A DNA stretch of 64,000 bases from Candidatus Cetobacterium colombiensis (GCF_033962415.1 NZ_JAVIKH010000005.1:62001-126000), one strand, 5' to 3'. Counted from the first letter of the stretch, positions 33,599 through 43,302 are shown. Made by a program: numbers and translations. The notes: generated by a model from the letters alone, not told the origin.

Positions 33599-33847
33599 TT
33601 ATTGTTTAAATTTAGTGTATAACCAAAGAACCACAAGAGCACCAAATGCAGCAGTAAAAATACTACCAATATTTAAGCCGTGAACAGAACCAATACCAAT
33701 GATATTACCAATAAATCCACCTACAAAGGCTCCTACAATTCCAAGTATCATAGTGGAAATAATTCCTCCACCTTGAGTTCCAGGCATAATAAGTTTAGCT
33801 AAAGCACCTGCTAAAATTCCAAGGATAATCCATGTTAAAATTCCCAT
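33599..33847 (-). CDS. GlsB/YeaQ/YmgE-family small membrane protein
   Basis: An 82-residue, glycine-rich integral membrane protein with three hydrophobic segments, opening WIILGILAGALAKLIMPG and containing GIVGAFVGGFIGNIIG. This is the transglycosylase-associated (GlsB/YeaQ) family, linked to stress responses, with no proven enzymatic role. AAGGAGG lies upstream. A paralogue of 84 residues is encoded at 42919-43173. Confidence 0.88.
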   Translation of the reverse strand: MGILTWIILGILAGALAKLIMPGTQGGGIISTMILGIVGAFVGGFIGNIIGIGSVHGLNIGSIFTAAFGALVVLWLYTKFKQ

Positions 33848-33929
33848 TTACAAGCCTCCTTTTAAATAATTTTCTAATCCTTTATTCTGAAAAATTTTAA
33901 AATTCTTTTTTCTTTTGAAAAATAAAAAA

Positions 33930-33958
33930 TTCACATATTATCTAAAATACACTATAAT
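33930..33958 (+). promoter_or_regulatory. Promoter of the 34.0 kb outer-membrane protein gene
   Basis: TTCACA (33930-33935), 17-base spacer, TATAAT (33953-33958), about 43 bases before the start codon. Confidence 0.6.
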
Positions 33959-34001
33959 ATAAGGAGTTTTGTCGGGGAACAAAAGTGAAAAGGGAGAAAC
34001 A

Positions 34002-34829
34002 ATGAAAAGAACAACGGGATTATTATTTTTATTACCACAATTGGTTTTAGCGCAAGATTATTGGAGAGGGATACCATACCCAATGAATCGTTGGGGGATA
34101 TCAGCTTTAGGAGTAAGCCAAACAGAAAAAGGAAAGATAAGCAACATTGATATAAACATAAAAAAAATTCCTTTAGGAAATATTGAAGCAGATTTAGAGA
34201 TTATTAATCCAGAATCTATTAAAGTAAAAGCTGAAGTTAAAGGAGTTAAAGTCGATTACTTTGTATTACCATTCTTATCTGTTTATGGAATATATGGTCA
34301 ATTAAAAGCAGATGTAGATATGAGAGCAGGAAGTCCTCAAATAGGAATACCAGGAAATGGTTGGTTAGGTGAAGCATTTGAAGGCATGGCAAATAGCTAC
34401 TTAGAAAAAGTAAAGTTAAATGGAAAGGTTAAAACTGAAGGGGACATCTATGGAGCTGGAGCTGTTTTAGCTGGAGAATATGAAAATGTTTTTGGAATGC
34501 TTCAGTATACTTACACTGAAATTCATATGAAAGGTGGACTGGCTAAGAAAAAAGCAGAGGTATCAAATGCTAGATTAGGTTATAGTTTTAAACCAAAAGA
34601 TACATTTGTAACTAATATTACTCCATATTTTGGAGCTACTTATCAACTTATGGGAACACAGGTTAAGGCAGGAATTGGAGATTTAAATGCAACAATAGAC
34701 TTAGAATTAGATGAAATTTCACCTGCAGCAGGTATCTTTTTCCAACTGTCAAACAATGTAACTCTAATGGTAGAAACTACCTGGGGAACAAAAGATTCTG
34801 TGGCAATAGATATAGGCTACAGATTCTAA
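34002..34829 (+). CDS. Predicted outer-membrane beta-barrel protein
   Basis: A 275-residue protein with a short signal peptide (MKRTTGLLFLLPQLVLAQ) and alternating beta-strand pattern, ending in DIGYRF with the C-terminal phenylalanine typical of outer-membrane barrels. Its middle contains a glycine/proline segment (GSPQIGIPGNGWLGEAFEG) likely to be a loop or plug. I place the start at ATG 34002 after GGGAGA, because the signal peptide begins there; a longer frame from 33969 lacks support. Function unknown; the shape resembles small porins or lipid-related barrels such as COG3637-type proteins. Confidence 0.65.
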   Translation: MKRTTGLLFLLPQLVLAQDYWRGIPYPMNRWGISALGVSQTEKGKISNIDINIKKIPLGNIEADLEIINPESIKVKAEVKGVKVDYFVLPFLSVYGIYGQLKADVDMRAGSPQIGIPGNGWLGEAFEGMANSYLEKVKLNGKVKTEGDIYGAGAVLAGEYENVFGMLQYTYTEIHMKGGLAKKKAEVSNARLGYSFKPKDTFVTNITPYFGATYQLMGTQVKAGIGDLNATIDLELDEISPAAGIFFQLSNNVTLMVETTWGTKDSVAIDIGYRF

Positions 34830-34880
34830 AAAAGATTTAAAGATTAACCCTAGTATAAACTGTCAAAGGATGGTGGTTAA

Positions 34881-35696
34881 ATGCTAGGGTTAGTTTGTAT
34901 GTTAGATGGAAAAGGCATGAAGAAAGGTGTAAGTTCTTTAAAGAATTTCAATTTAGAAAAAGTAAAAGAAGCGGCACTATACAATTTAGATTACACTTTA
35001 GATTGTATGCGTTTTTGTATAATAAAAGGCTATATGTATAGAGTTTCATCTTCAGTGATTCCCTATCCAGATCTTTGGAATTGGACAGAGGATAAAGATA
35101 TTTTAGAAAAATTAAAAAAAATAAAAGCTTTAAGTAAAAAAATAAGACTTGTTATTCATCCAGATCAATTTGTTGTTTTAAATAGTGACTCGCAGAGTGT
35201 TATTGAAAACTCTTTAAAAATACTAAAAAATCAGGTGGACTTTTCATTTTTAGCAGGAATTGAAAACTTGATTTTACATATTGGAAAAAAAGATGCAGTG
35301 GATAAATTTATAGAGACATTTAAAAGTTTAGATGAATATACAAAAAGTATCTTAGTTTTAGAAAATTGTCACTATTACACAGTGGACGAAGTTTTAAATC
35401 TATGTGAAAAAATAGAGGTGCCCATGGTTTTAGATGTACACCATGCAAGGATAACTAAAAGCGAGAACTATGATGTTGAAAGAATAAAAAAAACATGGAA
35501 AAATAAGAAACCTTTAGGACATATTTCTAGTGGAAAAGATTTTGTAGATGATAAATCTCACAGTGACTATATAAAAGATGAGGATATAAAAAAATATCTT
35601 TGGCTTTTTAAAGAATTTGATGTGGAGATAGAGGCTAAGAAGAAAGAGAAGGCCCTTGAAAAGGTAAACGAGGTTTTAAAAAATTTAAAAAAGTAA
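34881..35696 (+). CDS. uvsE: UV damage endonuclease UvsE/UvdE
   Basis: A 271-residue TIM-barrel nuclease that nicks DNA 5' of UV photoproducts and starts an alternative excision repair. The family signs are FCIIKGYMYRVSSSVIPYPDL, RLVIHPDQFVVLNS with a metal-binding histidine, LENCHYYTVDEVL with a metal-binding glutamate, and VLDVHHARI with a histidine. The length is slightly below that of characterised homologues, with the N-terminus trimmed. It follows the outer-membrane protein gene by 51 bases and may be cotranscribed. Confidence 0.88.
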   Translation: MLGLVCMLDGKGMKKGVSSLKNFNLEKVKEAALYNLDYTLDCMRFCIIKGYMYRVSSSVIPYPDLWNWTEDKDILEKLKKIKALSKKIRLVIHPDQFVVLNSDSQSVIENSLKILKNQVDFSFLAGIENLILHIGKKDAVDKFIETFKSLDEYTKSILVLENCHYYTVDEVLNLCEKIEVPMVLDVHHARITKSENYDVERIKKTWKNKKPLGHISSGKDFVDDKSHSDYIKDEDIKKYLWLFKEFDVEIEAKKKEKALEKVNEVLKNLKK

Positions 35697-35766
35697 ATTC
35701 AAGATATAACTATTTTAGAAGAGGGAACAGATTGAAAAAGAGACTTTAAAAGCTTTAAGAATAATT

Positions 35767-35798
35767 AAAAAAGGAAGGGTCTTAACCTTCCTTTTTTT
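35767..35798. terminator. Bidirectional terminator between uvsE and ansA-like genes
   Basis: GGAAGG/CCTTCC extended by A and T runs into a 12-bp stem around the loop GTCTTAA. Confidence 0.85.
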
Positions 35799-35799
35799 C

Positions 35800-37170
35800 T
35801 TAAATATTAGAAGTGTATATTTTAATATTTAAATATTCTAAAGAAAATGATGAGTTGTTACTTAGATAAATTTCTAAGGGTTTTTTTTCTTTAAAAAGAA
35901 GTTCAAGAGAACTAGGAATATTAAGCTCAATACCATTTGCTAGGTTTCCAATATATTGAAAATTATTTTTACCATCTGAAAGAATAATATTAAAATCAGA
36001 ACTATTTTCTTTTAAATTAATATTAATACCATGTAATAAAATTTTTACTAGATCTTGGTTACCTAATCTTTTAGGAAGATTTATTTCAAATTTTATATTA
36101 TTTTCAAAAGACATATTGTTATTTTTTAGTAAAAATTCGCTAATAGTTTGTTCACCAACCATATCAAGTTGAAGTAATTCTTTGATCTTTTCTATAGAAT
36201 AATCTTGACCTAGAAGATACATAAGTTTTCCTAAAGCAGCCTCAGCAGTCATATCTTGTCCACTTATAACACCAACTTGTGATAAACGAGCACTAGTTTC
36301 ATAAAGGCCCATTTTTACAAAACCAACAGGACATTGAGTTATGTTAAGAATAATGATACCTTTGTTATTAATATATTCTAAAGCTTCAAAGAATTCATCT
36401 GTTGTAGGTCCATTTCCGTTTCCAAAGGTTTTTAAAACGATTCCTTTAATACTAGGAGTTGAATCAACTATATTTTTTAATAGTTTTGGATTTAAACCTG
36501 GAACAATATCCAAGGAAATAACATCACTATAAAGATTCTTATCAACATAAAAATTATCAGTAGGAACTTTTAAAATTCTATCTTTTGATATATTTAAATC
36601 TTCTCCCATATCTCCTAAAATAGGAAAATTCGGAGAATCAAATGCATAAAAATCAGAAGCATTCATTTTCATAGATCGATTTCCTCTTAAAAGAACATCT
36701 CTAAATAAAATCATGACTTCTGGAACTAAAGGTAACTCAAACAATTTATTTCCAGCTATATAAATAGCGGTAACTAAATTTTCATAAGCATCATTTCTAG
36801 TTTCAGAAAGAGGAACTTGAGAACCAGTAATAACAATAGGTTTTCCTAAATTTTTAAGCATAAAAGATAAAGTTGAAGCTGTATAAGCCATTGTATCTGT
36901 ACCATGAAGAATAACAAAACCAATATATTTATCATAATTATCTTCAATAGTTTGTGCAATTTGTTGCCACACTTTAGGAGACATGTTAGATGAATCAATT
37001 AATTCTGGAAATTGAATATAGTCTGTAGGTAAACCTTTTAAAGGTAAATATGCTTGTGCAATTTCATCCCAATTTTTAGCTGGTTTTAAAGGACTTGTAG
37101 AATCAGTTGGATTTTCATGAATCATTCCAATTGTTCCACCAGTATTTATAACTAAAACTTTATTTTTCAT
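35800..37170 (-). CDS. L-asparaginase with a C-terminal extension
   Basis: A 456-residue amidohydrolase that turns asparagine into aspartate and ammonia. Both catalytic signatures are present: TGGTIGM near residue 12 and HGTDTMAYTAS near residue 90, and no signal peptide is seen, so it is the cytoplasmic type. Typical type I enzymes have about 340 residues. The last 100 or so residues here (from FENNIKFEINLPKRL on) are beta-rich and extra, of unknown role. ATG at 37170 follows AGGAGG; the TTG two codons earlier is too near. It overlaps the decarboxylase gene by 11 bases, so aspartate made here feeds the next enzyme. Confidence 0.88.
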   Translation of the reverse strand: MKNKVLVINTGGTIGMIHENPTDSTSPLKPAKNWDEIAQAYLPLKGLPTDYIQFPELIDSSNMSPKVWQQIAQTIEDNYDKYIGFVILHGTDTMAYTASTLSFMLKNLGKPIVITGSQVPLSETRNDAYENLVTAIYIAGNKLFELPLVPEVMILFRDVLLRGNRSMKMNASDFYAFDSPNFPILGDMGEDLNISKDRILKVPTDNFYVDKNLYSDVISLDIVPGLNPKLLKNIVDSTPSIKGIVLKTFGNGNGPTTDEFFEALEYINNKGIIILNITQCPVGFVKMGLYETSARLSQVGVISGQDMTAEAALGKLMYLLGQDYSIEKIKELLQLDMVGEQTISEFLLKNNNMSFENNIKFEINLPKRLGNQDLVKILLHGININLKENSSDFNIILSDGKNNFQYIGNLANGIELNIPSSLELLFKEKKPLEIYLSNNSSFSLEYLNIKIYTSNI

Positions 37171-38737
37171 TTTCAAATTCCTCCTTATAAGAATTAATCA
37201 TATCTAATATATTTTTTCCGATTTCTATATAAGATTCAGAAGGTAAATTAGCTTGAGAAACTCTAAGAGTTCCAGGAGAAGCTTTAAAGCCAACAGCATC
37301 AATTAGAACAGTTCCTTTTTGACTAGCAAGATAATAAAGAAAATCTGTTGTATCAGCTTTTTGTTTAAGTTTTTCACTAAAGTCTTTTCCATATAAAGCT
37401 TCAGATATTTTATAAATATCTAAAATTGTATAGTATTTAGAATTTTCTTCACCGTCGTATCCCTTTATACCTAATCCTTTATAAAGATTATTATATCTTT
37501 TTCTAACTATTTTTTTACACTCTTCGATATAGCTATTTTTTTTATCACAAATTGAAACTAAAGAGAAAAGTGCCATAAGTATTTGTTGGGGAGTAGAAAG
37601 CCCAGAAGTATGAGAAAGAGCTACATCTCTACTATCAGCAGATAATCTATCAATAAAAGATAAAGAATCAGGATTTAAAGAGATTAAAGAATATCTTTTT
37701 TTTAAGATAGATTTTTTATTAGAAGTATAATTTTTTAAAATATCATCTAAAATATTATGTTCATTAATCCCAACAACACCTAATCTAACACCAGTAGTTC
37801 CAAAGATTTTAGAATATGAATAAACTAAAATTGTATTATAAGGTAAAACACCATAAATACTTTTAAAATTATCAACAAAAGTTGCATAAACATCGTCAGA
37901 GAGTATAATTAAATCTTTTCTAAAATTTTCAACAAGAGATTTAAGAGCATTTAATTCATTATCTTTTAAAGCTCTTGCTCCTGGATTAGAAGGATTAACC
38001 ATAAAAAGCATTTTTATACTAGAATCTTTCAAAATTTCTAATTGATCATTAGTTAATTCCCAATTGTTTTCTTCTTTAGAATCTAAATCAACTTCAACAA
38101 TTTCATAGTCATGAAGATGTGGAATTTGAAAATAAGGAGAAAATATGGGGGTATTTATAGCAATTTTATCTCCTTTTTTTAAAAATCCATTAATTTTTAA
38201 AGTTTTAAAAATATAACACATTGCAGCAGAAGCTCCTTCAGTAGCAAATAACTTTGTATTTCCTACAGTATCTTCATTAAATAAAATATTTTTTCTTAAA
38301 AATTCAAAACAAATTTTCTCAGTATTTTTTAAAATTCTAGATGGAACAGGATAATTATTTCCAAGACAACCATTAGTGAATTCACTAATTAATTCATCTT
38401 TATCCATATTAAAATTTTTAATACAATAATTAACAACTTTTTTTAAAAAGATATCCTCTTCTTTATCTTCTTTTAAAAATTCTAAAAATCTAGAGTAAAT
38501 ATTTTCAGAGTTTATATATCCAGCTATTTGAGGTTTCATAAAGGTAGATTCAGATTCTTTCATAGCAAATTTTGAAAGTCTAAAAAAAGCTCTTCTAGCA
38601 GATGTATTTATCCAGTTTGGATTTCCTCTACCTGCATTTAAAACTTCTTTATTTTCTTTATTTTTAGCAGCTACATCTAAAAGCATACTACTAAATTCAA
38701 AAGCACTTAATTTTTTTATATTTTTTAAATCATCCAT
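37160..38737 (-). CDS. Aspartate 4-decarboxylase (bifunctional aspartate aminotransferase type)
   Basis: A 525-residue PLP enzyme of fold type I. The N-terminus (LSAFEFSSMLLDVAAKN, then LNAGRGNPNWIN) and length are typical of aspartate beta-decarboxylases, which remove the 4-carboxyl group to give alanine and CO2 and also transaminate. The PLP lysine lies in YSYSKIFGTTGVRLG. In other bacteria the enzyme pairs with the antiporter AspT. Here the partner is an APC permease that starts the operon, two bases upstream, and asparaginase follows. Decarboxylation uses a cytosolic proton, which can help build a proton gradient. Confidence 0.9.
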   Translation of the reverse strand: MDDLKNIKKLSAFEFSSMLLDVAAKNKENKEVLNAGRGNPNWINTSARRAFFRLSKFAMKESESTFMKPQIAGYINSENIYSRFLEFLKEDKEEDIFLKKVVNYCIKNFNMDKDELISEFTNGCLGNNYPVPSRILKNTEKICFEFLRKNILFNEDTVGNTKLFATEGASAAMCYIFKTLKINGFLKKGDKIAINTPIFSPYFQIPHLHDYEIVEVDLDSKEENNWELTNDQLEILKDSSIKMLFMVNPSNPGARALKDNELNALKSLVENFRKDLIILSDDVYATFVDNFKSIYGVLPYNTILVYSYSKIFGTTGVRLGVVGINEHNILDDILKNYTSNKKSILKKRYSLISLNPDSLSFIDRLSADSRDVALSHTSGLSTPQQILMALFSLVSICDKKNSYIEECKKIVRKRYNNLYKGLGIKGYDGEENSKYYTILDIYKISEALYGKDFSEKLKQKADTTDFLYYLASQKGTVLIDAVGFKASPGTLRVSQANLPSESYIEIGKNILDMINSYKEEFENEK

Positions 38738-38739
38738 AA

Positions 38740-40095
38740 TTATTGCACCTTCTTTTCATCGTTGTTAGGAGTATTATCTTCTTTATCTTTTAATTCAATA
38801 TTTTTTTTACCGTATGCATAGTAGATAATTGCTCCTACAATAAGTCCACTAAGTCCATAGATAATTGTTTTAGCTCCAGCTTGTGATAGCATTACAACAG
38901 AAACAATAACAGCAAATATTGGAATTACAGGACCAAAAGGAATCTTATAATTATTAGGAAGATCTTTTTTCTTTCTTAAAAATGGAATAGAAAGAGCTGT
39001 AGGTATATATTCAACAAAAGCAGCAACAACGTTAACAGCAGCTAAAAATAAAAAACCACCAGTTGTAACTAAAAATGCTACAACAAGAGCTGTCATAAGA
39101 ATTGCATAACCTGGAGTATTGTGTTTACTCTTTTTAGAAACAATTTTAGGAAGGAATCCATTGTCTGCAAGAGCTGCCGCAACAATTGGAGTATTAAATG
39201 AATAAGACCAGCAAATACCTGCTATTGAGATAATAGTTCCTAAAGTAATGAAGTCATATCCAGCTTTTCCTAAAATTAAACCAGTAGCACTAGCAACAGG
39301 AACAGAAGTTTTAGCTAAATCAGGACCTAAAATACCAATACAAACTAGAGTAATAAGAGTATAGAATGCGGCGCAAAATAAAACTACAGTAATAATAGCT
39401 TTAGGAAGATTTTTTTGAGGATTTTCCATATTACCTGCAGCAATAGGTAGAAATTCAAATCCTAAATATGCATAAAAAATAACAGCGAATGCAGCTCCAA
39501 AATCAGTTCCATAAATATCAGCAGTATTGTCTAAAGGTGGAATAAAAGGAGTAAAATTATTATAATGCATAAAGAAAACACCAATAATAACAAATAGAAC
39601 TAAAGGAATAAGTTTACCTAAAGAAGATAATGTATTAAAAATTTTAGAAAAATTAAGTCCAAAATAGTTAATAATAGCCAAAAAGAAACAAATTGCAATT
39701 GCAGTAATGTTATAAGTTACTTTATCTTGTAAAGGAGGATAAACACTTTGAATTGCAAGAAGAAGAGCAGCAATTTCACCAGCCCATCCTAAAACTCCAA
39801 CAACCCATGTATAAAAACCAACTTCAAAACCTACAAGATCCCCAAAAGCAGCTTTTGCATAAACATATGAAGCTCCATTTTGATTAAATTTACTAGAAGC
39901 TTCAGCATAACAAAGGGCTAAAGAAATTACCAAAATAGCTCCAACTAAAATAACAAGAACACTAGATACTCCAACTTCAGCGTATGCTTTATTAGGAAGT
40001 AAGAAGATTCCTGAACCAATAATACCGTTAATTCCCAAAAGTAAAATACTTGTTAGACCAAGTTTCTTACCCTTAGGTGCAGTATTTTCAGCCAT
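38740..40095 (-). CDS. APC-family amino acid permease or antiporter
   Basis: A 451-residue inner-membrane protein with twelve hydrophobic segments. The first helix carries GINGIIGSGIFLLPNKAYAEVG, the unwound substrate helix of APC carriers, and YAYLGFEFLPIAAGNMENPQKNLPKAI is the helix 6 region. Relatives such as AdiC, CadB and PotE exchange amino acids with their decarboxylation products. Given the neighbours, exchange of aspartate or asparagine for alanine is likely (inference). The ATG at 40095 is favoured; an upstream ATG at 40107 lies inside the AAGGATGG ribosome site. Confidence 0.85.
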   Translation of the reverse strand: MAENTAPKGKKLGLTSILLLGINGIIGSGIFLLPNKAYAEVGVSSVLVILVGAILVISLALCYAEASSKFNQNGASYVYAKAAFGDLVGFEVGFYTWVVGVLGWAGEIAALLLAIQSVYPPLQDKVTYNITAIAICFFLAIINYFGLNFSKIFNTLSSLGKLIPLVLFVIIGVFFMHYNNFTPFIPPLDNTADIYGTDFGAAFAVIFYAYLGFEFLPIAAGNMENPQKNLPKAIITVVLFCAAFYTLITLVCIGILGPDLAKTSVPVASATGLILGKAGYDFITLGTIISIAGICWSYSFNTPIVAAALADNGFLPKIVSKKSKHNTPGYAILMTALVVAFLVTTGGFLFLAAVNVVAAFVEYIPTALSIPFLRKKKDLPNNYKIPFGPVIPIFAVIVSVVMLSQAGAKTIIYGLSGLIVGAIIYYAYGKKNIELKDKEDNTPNNDEKKVQ

Positions 40096-40182
40096 GTTAA
40101 TCACCATCCTTTTTTACTTTGTTTGATTCAGTCACAGTATACAAAACAAAAAAAGAATTTCTTTTAAAAAAATAATACAAAA

Positions 40183-40224
40183 AAATAGAGAAGGGGTTAA
40201 AGCCTGGTCAGAAACTTTAACCCC
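40183..40224 (-). terminator. Terminator of the formate dehydrogenase operon
   Basis: GGGGTTAAAG/CTTTAACCCC stem (40215-40224 and 40193-40202) and, on the minus strand, a T-rich tail after TTCTCTA. Confidence 0.75.
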
Positions 40225-40239
40225 TCCTCCATTTATATA

Positions 40240-42900
40240 TTAAATTAATTTAACAGGGCAAATTTTATATTCAGGAGTTTTAGAAACAGGTTCTAAAAAC
40301 TCACTTTCAGTTAAATCATTTACAAGAGCATTTGAAAAATGGAAAGGTACAAATATAAGTCCATCTTTAATACCCTCTCTAAGTTTTATTTTCACTGTAA
40401 TCTCACCACGACGAGATTTAATTGTAACCATGTCTCCATCTTTTTTAGAAATCTCTTCTAGTAACTTTGAGTTCATTTCAGCATAAGCTTCAGGACATTT
40501 TTCATTTAATCCGTCCACTCTTCCACTCATAGATCTAGTGTGATATTGATAAAGAACTCTTCCAGAAGTAAAATAGTATGGATATTCATCATTTATAACT
40601 TCAACAGAGTTAGTTAACTCCACAGGAATAAGTGAGAATTTTTTCTTTAAATCTTTTAAATCTTGGTATAAAAACTCTGTTCCTTTACCATCTACAAGGG
40701 GCCATTGAACACCTTCATTTTCTATTAAAGGATAAGTGAATCCATTGTAAAGAGGTGTGATTTCACAAAGTTCATTGAAAATAGTTTCAGGAGTTTTATT
40801 TTCCTGATTGTATCCCATTCGCTTCATTAATTCTAAAATTATATCTAAATCTATTTTAACCTCACCAGGAGGTGTAACAACTTGTCTAACCCTTTGGATT
40901 CTTCTTCCTGTGTTGGTAAAAGTTCCTTCTTTTTCAGCAAAGCATGAAGCTGGTAAAACAACATCTGCCATTTGAGCTGTTTCAGTTAAAAAGATATCTT
41001 GAACAACAAGAAGATCTAAGTTTTTAATAGCACTTCTAACGTGATGAAGATTAGGATCAGTCATAAGAGGATTTTCTCCCATAACATACAAAAATTTCAT
41101 CTCATTTTTAGCGATTTTATTAATCATCTCAACCACTGTAATTCCAGAAAGTGGAGATAGATTTTCAACGTTCCAAAACTTTTCCATTTTTTCTTTAACT
41201 TCCAAATCATCAACTTTTTGATAACCTGGATAAATATCAGGAAAAGCTCCCATATCACATGCACCTTGGGCGTTGTTTTGACCTCTTAAAGGATTAACTC
41301 CACCTCTTTCTTTTCCAATGTTTCCACAGATAAGTGCAAGGTTAGAAAGGGCAGTGACATTATCAGAACCATTGATGTGCTGAGTATTTCCCATACCTAA
41401 ATATGTTGTTGCCACATCACTAGAATATATTCGTGCAGCTTCTATAATATCCTTTTTTAAAATTCCACAAATTTTTTCAGCATACTCAGGAGTGTAGTCT
41501 TTTACTGACTCTTTAAGGGCTTCAAAACCAATGGTATTATTAGAAACATACTCTTTATCATAAAGTTCTTCAGAGATAATAACATTTATCACAGCATTTA
41601 CTAAAGCTATATCTGTTCCAGGATTTATTTTTAAAAATACTTGAGCAATTTCAGAAAGATCAATGTCACGAACATCTATAACAATTAACTTAGCTCCATT
41701 TTGAACAGCATGCTTAACTTTAGCTCCTAAAACAGGGTGTGTTTCACGGATATTTTCACCAGAGATTAAAATAACCTTAGAGTCAAATCCCTCATGGACA
41801 CTATTGGACATAGCACCATAACCTAAAGTTTTTCCTAAAGCAGCAGAGGATGAACTGTGGCAAAGTCTAGAACAGTGATCCACATTATTTGTTTTTAAAA
41901 CTCCTCTAAAAAACTTTTGAAACAGATAGTTTTCTTCATTGGTACATTTTCCAGAAGAGAAGGCGCCAATAGCTTCGCTACCATAAACTTTTGTAGTTTC
42001 TTTTAACTTTGTAGTAATTAAGTTAAAAGCCTCGTCCCAAGATGCTTTTCTAAAAACTCCGTTCTCTTTTATAAGAGGATGAGTCAATCTATCAGGGTGA
42101 TTTATATATGAAAAACCAAATTTTCCTTTAACACAAAGTAACCCTAAATTAGGTTTTACTAAAACAGGGTGAGATTCTACAATGGTATTGTCTTTAACTT
42201 CAAAATTAATTTGGCAGCCAATTCCACAGTATCCACAAGTGGTTTTAACTGTTGTAGTTTCCCAATGTCTAAAGCTATTTTTATATTTAGGTAAAAGACC
42301 TGCTGTAGGGCACTGGCTTACGCAGTTTCCACATGAAACACAAGGGGAACTATTTATATTCTCAGCTTTATTGGCCCAAGTGTGCATTTTTCCATTTGTA
42401 TTTTTTAACTTTAAAGCGTGATTGCACTGAAGGTTTCTACAAATTTGAGCGCACTTACCGCAGCCAATACATTTATTTGGGTCGATTTTGAAAAAGGGGT
42501 TAGAGTCATCTATTGGTAAAAGATCTAAACTGTTGGGAATAGTTTTATCAATACCATACTTAAAACAATACTCTTGAAGTTTACAGTGACCAGCTTTTTC
42601 ACAAACTAAACAATTAACATGATGATTATCAATATATTTTTGAAGTAGTTTTTTTCTATTTTCTATAACTTCAGGAGCAGCGGTATTTACAACCATTCCT
42701 TCAGCAGGTTTTGTTTTACAACTTTTTGTGACAGTTCCATCAATGGAAACAGCACACATTCCACAAATACCTAATTTTTCTTCAGATCTTTCATCTCTAC
42801 AAAAAGTTGGTATCTCAAGTTTTAAAGATTGTAAAATCTCTAAAAGAGAGATAGTTTCATCTACAGAATAGACTTTTCCATCAATAGTTACATCAACCAT
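40240..42900 (-). CDS. Formate dehydrogenase catalytic subunit, NAD-linked type with NuoG-like N-terminus
   Basis: An 886-residue molybdopterin enzyme. The N-terminal 220 residues resemble NuoG: a [2Fe-2S] ferredoxin fold (PTFCRDERSEEKLGICGMCAVS), a His/Cys cluster site (CLVCEKAGHCKLQEYC), and two [4Fe-4S] sites (CIGCGKCAQICRN, CVSCGNCVSQCP). The catalytic part starts with CGYCGIGCQ. The residue that is selenocysteine in FdhF is a plain TGC-coded Cys347 here (RLCHSS). It oxidises formate to CO2 or runs in reverse. No HycB-like or NuoEF-like partner gene is adjacent. ATG at 42900 follows GGAGGGG. The GlsB-like gene is 18 bases upstream. Confidence 0.88.
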   Translation of the reverse strand: MVDVTIDGKVYSVDETISLLEILQSLKLEIPTFCRDERSEEKLGICGMCAVSIDGTVTKSCKTKPAEGMVVNTAAPEVIENRKKLLQKYIDNHHVNCLVCEKAGHCKLQEYCFKYGIDKTIPNSLDLLPIDDSNPFFKIDPNKCIGCGKCAQICRNLQCNHALKLKNTNGKMHTWANKAENINSSPCVSCGNCVSQCPTAGLLPKYKNSFRHWETTTVKTTCGYCGIGCQINFEVKDNTIVESHPVLVKPNLGLLCVKGKFGFSYINHPDRLTHPLIKENGVFRKASWDEAFNLITTKLKETTKVYGSEAIGAFSSGKCTNEENYLFQKFFRGVLKTNNVDHCSRLCHSSSSAALGKTLGYGAMSNSVHEGFDSKVILISGENIRETHPVLGAKVKHAVQNGAKLIVIDVRDIDLSEIAQVFLKINPGTDIALVNAVINVIISEELYDKEYVSNNTIGFEALKESVKDYTPEYAEKICGILKKDIIEAARIYSSDVATTYLGMGNTQHINGSDNVTALSNLALICGNIGKERGGVNPLRGQNNAQGACDMGAFPDIYPGYQKVDDLEVKEKMEKFWNVENLSPLSGITVVEMINKIAKNEMKFLYVMGENPLMTDPNLHHVRSAIKNLDLLVVQDIFLTETAQMADVVLPASCFAEKEGTFTNTGRRIQRVRQVVTPPGEVKIDLDIILELMKRMGYNQENKTPETIFNELCEITPLYNGFTYPLIENEGVQWPLVDGKGTEFLYQDLKDLKKKFSLIPVELTNSVEVINDEYPYYFTSGRVLYQYHTRSMSGRVDGLNEKCPEAYAEMNSKLLEEISKKDGDMVTIKSRRGEITVKIKLREGIKDGLIFVPFHFSNALVNDLTESEFLEPVSKTPEYKICPVKLI

Positions 42901-42918
42901 AAACCCCTCCATTTAAAT

Positions 42919-43173
42919 TTATTTTTTAGCTTTAAATTTTATGAATATGAAAAGTACAACAAAGGCACCAATAACAGATAGGAAAATACTTCCAAGATTA
43001 AGACCACTAACTGAGCCAATCCCAAGAAGACTACCGATAAATCCACCTACTAATGCTCCTACAATCCCTAAAACTGTAGTTGCTAAAAGTCCTGCTGTAT
43101 AAACCTCTGGCATCATAAGTCTAGCTAATGCACCAGATAAAAGTCCTAAAATAATCCATGAAAAAAATCCCAT
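42919..43173 (-). CDS. GlsB/YeaQ/YmgE-family small membrane protein (second copy)
   Basis: An 84-residue, three-segment membrane protein, close paralogue of the one at 33599 (WIILGLLSGALARLMMPE, then GIVGALVGGFIGSLLG). AGGAGG precedes the ATG. It lies directly upstream of the formate dehydrogenase gene on the same strand and may be in its operon. Role in stress response is assumed from the family only. Confidence 0.88.
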   Translation of the reverse strand: MGFFSWIILGLLSGALARLMMPEVYTAGLLATTVLGIVGALVGGFIGSLLGIGSVSGLNLGSIFLSVIGAFVVLFIFIKFKAKK

Positions 43174-43302
43174 AAAAAAACCTCCTATTAAACTTTATTT
43201 ATATTAAATTTATTCGAAAAAAATTAAAATTTCTTTTTAAAATAAGGGAAATAAAAAGTTTTTTGGTATAGATAAAAAAAGTCCATGGGGGTGAACTAAT
43301 TT

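Noticed and set aside
35705-35795. Possible gene remnant (EQIEKETLKALRIIKKG) after uvsE
   Set aside because: No start signal and no recognisable family; part of it is the terminator.
41860-41862. Selenocysteine codon in formate dehydrogenase
   Set aside because: The codon at the active site is TGC (Cys), not TGA.
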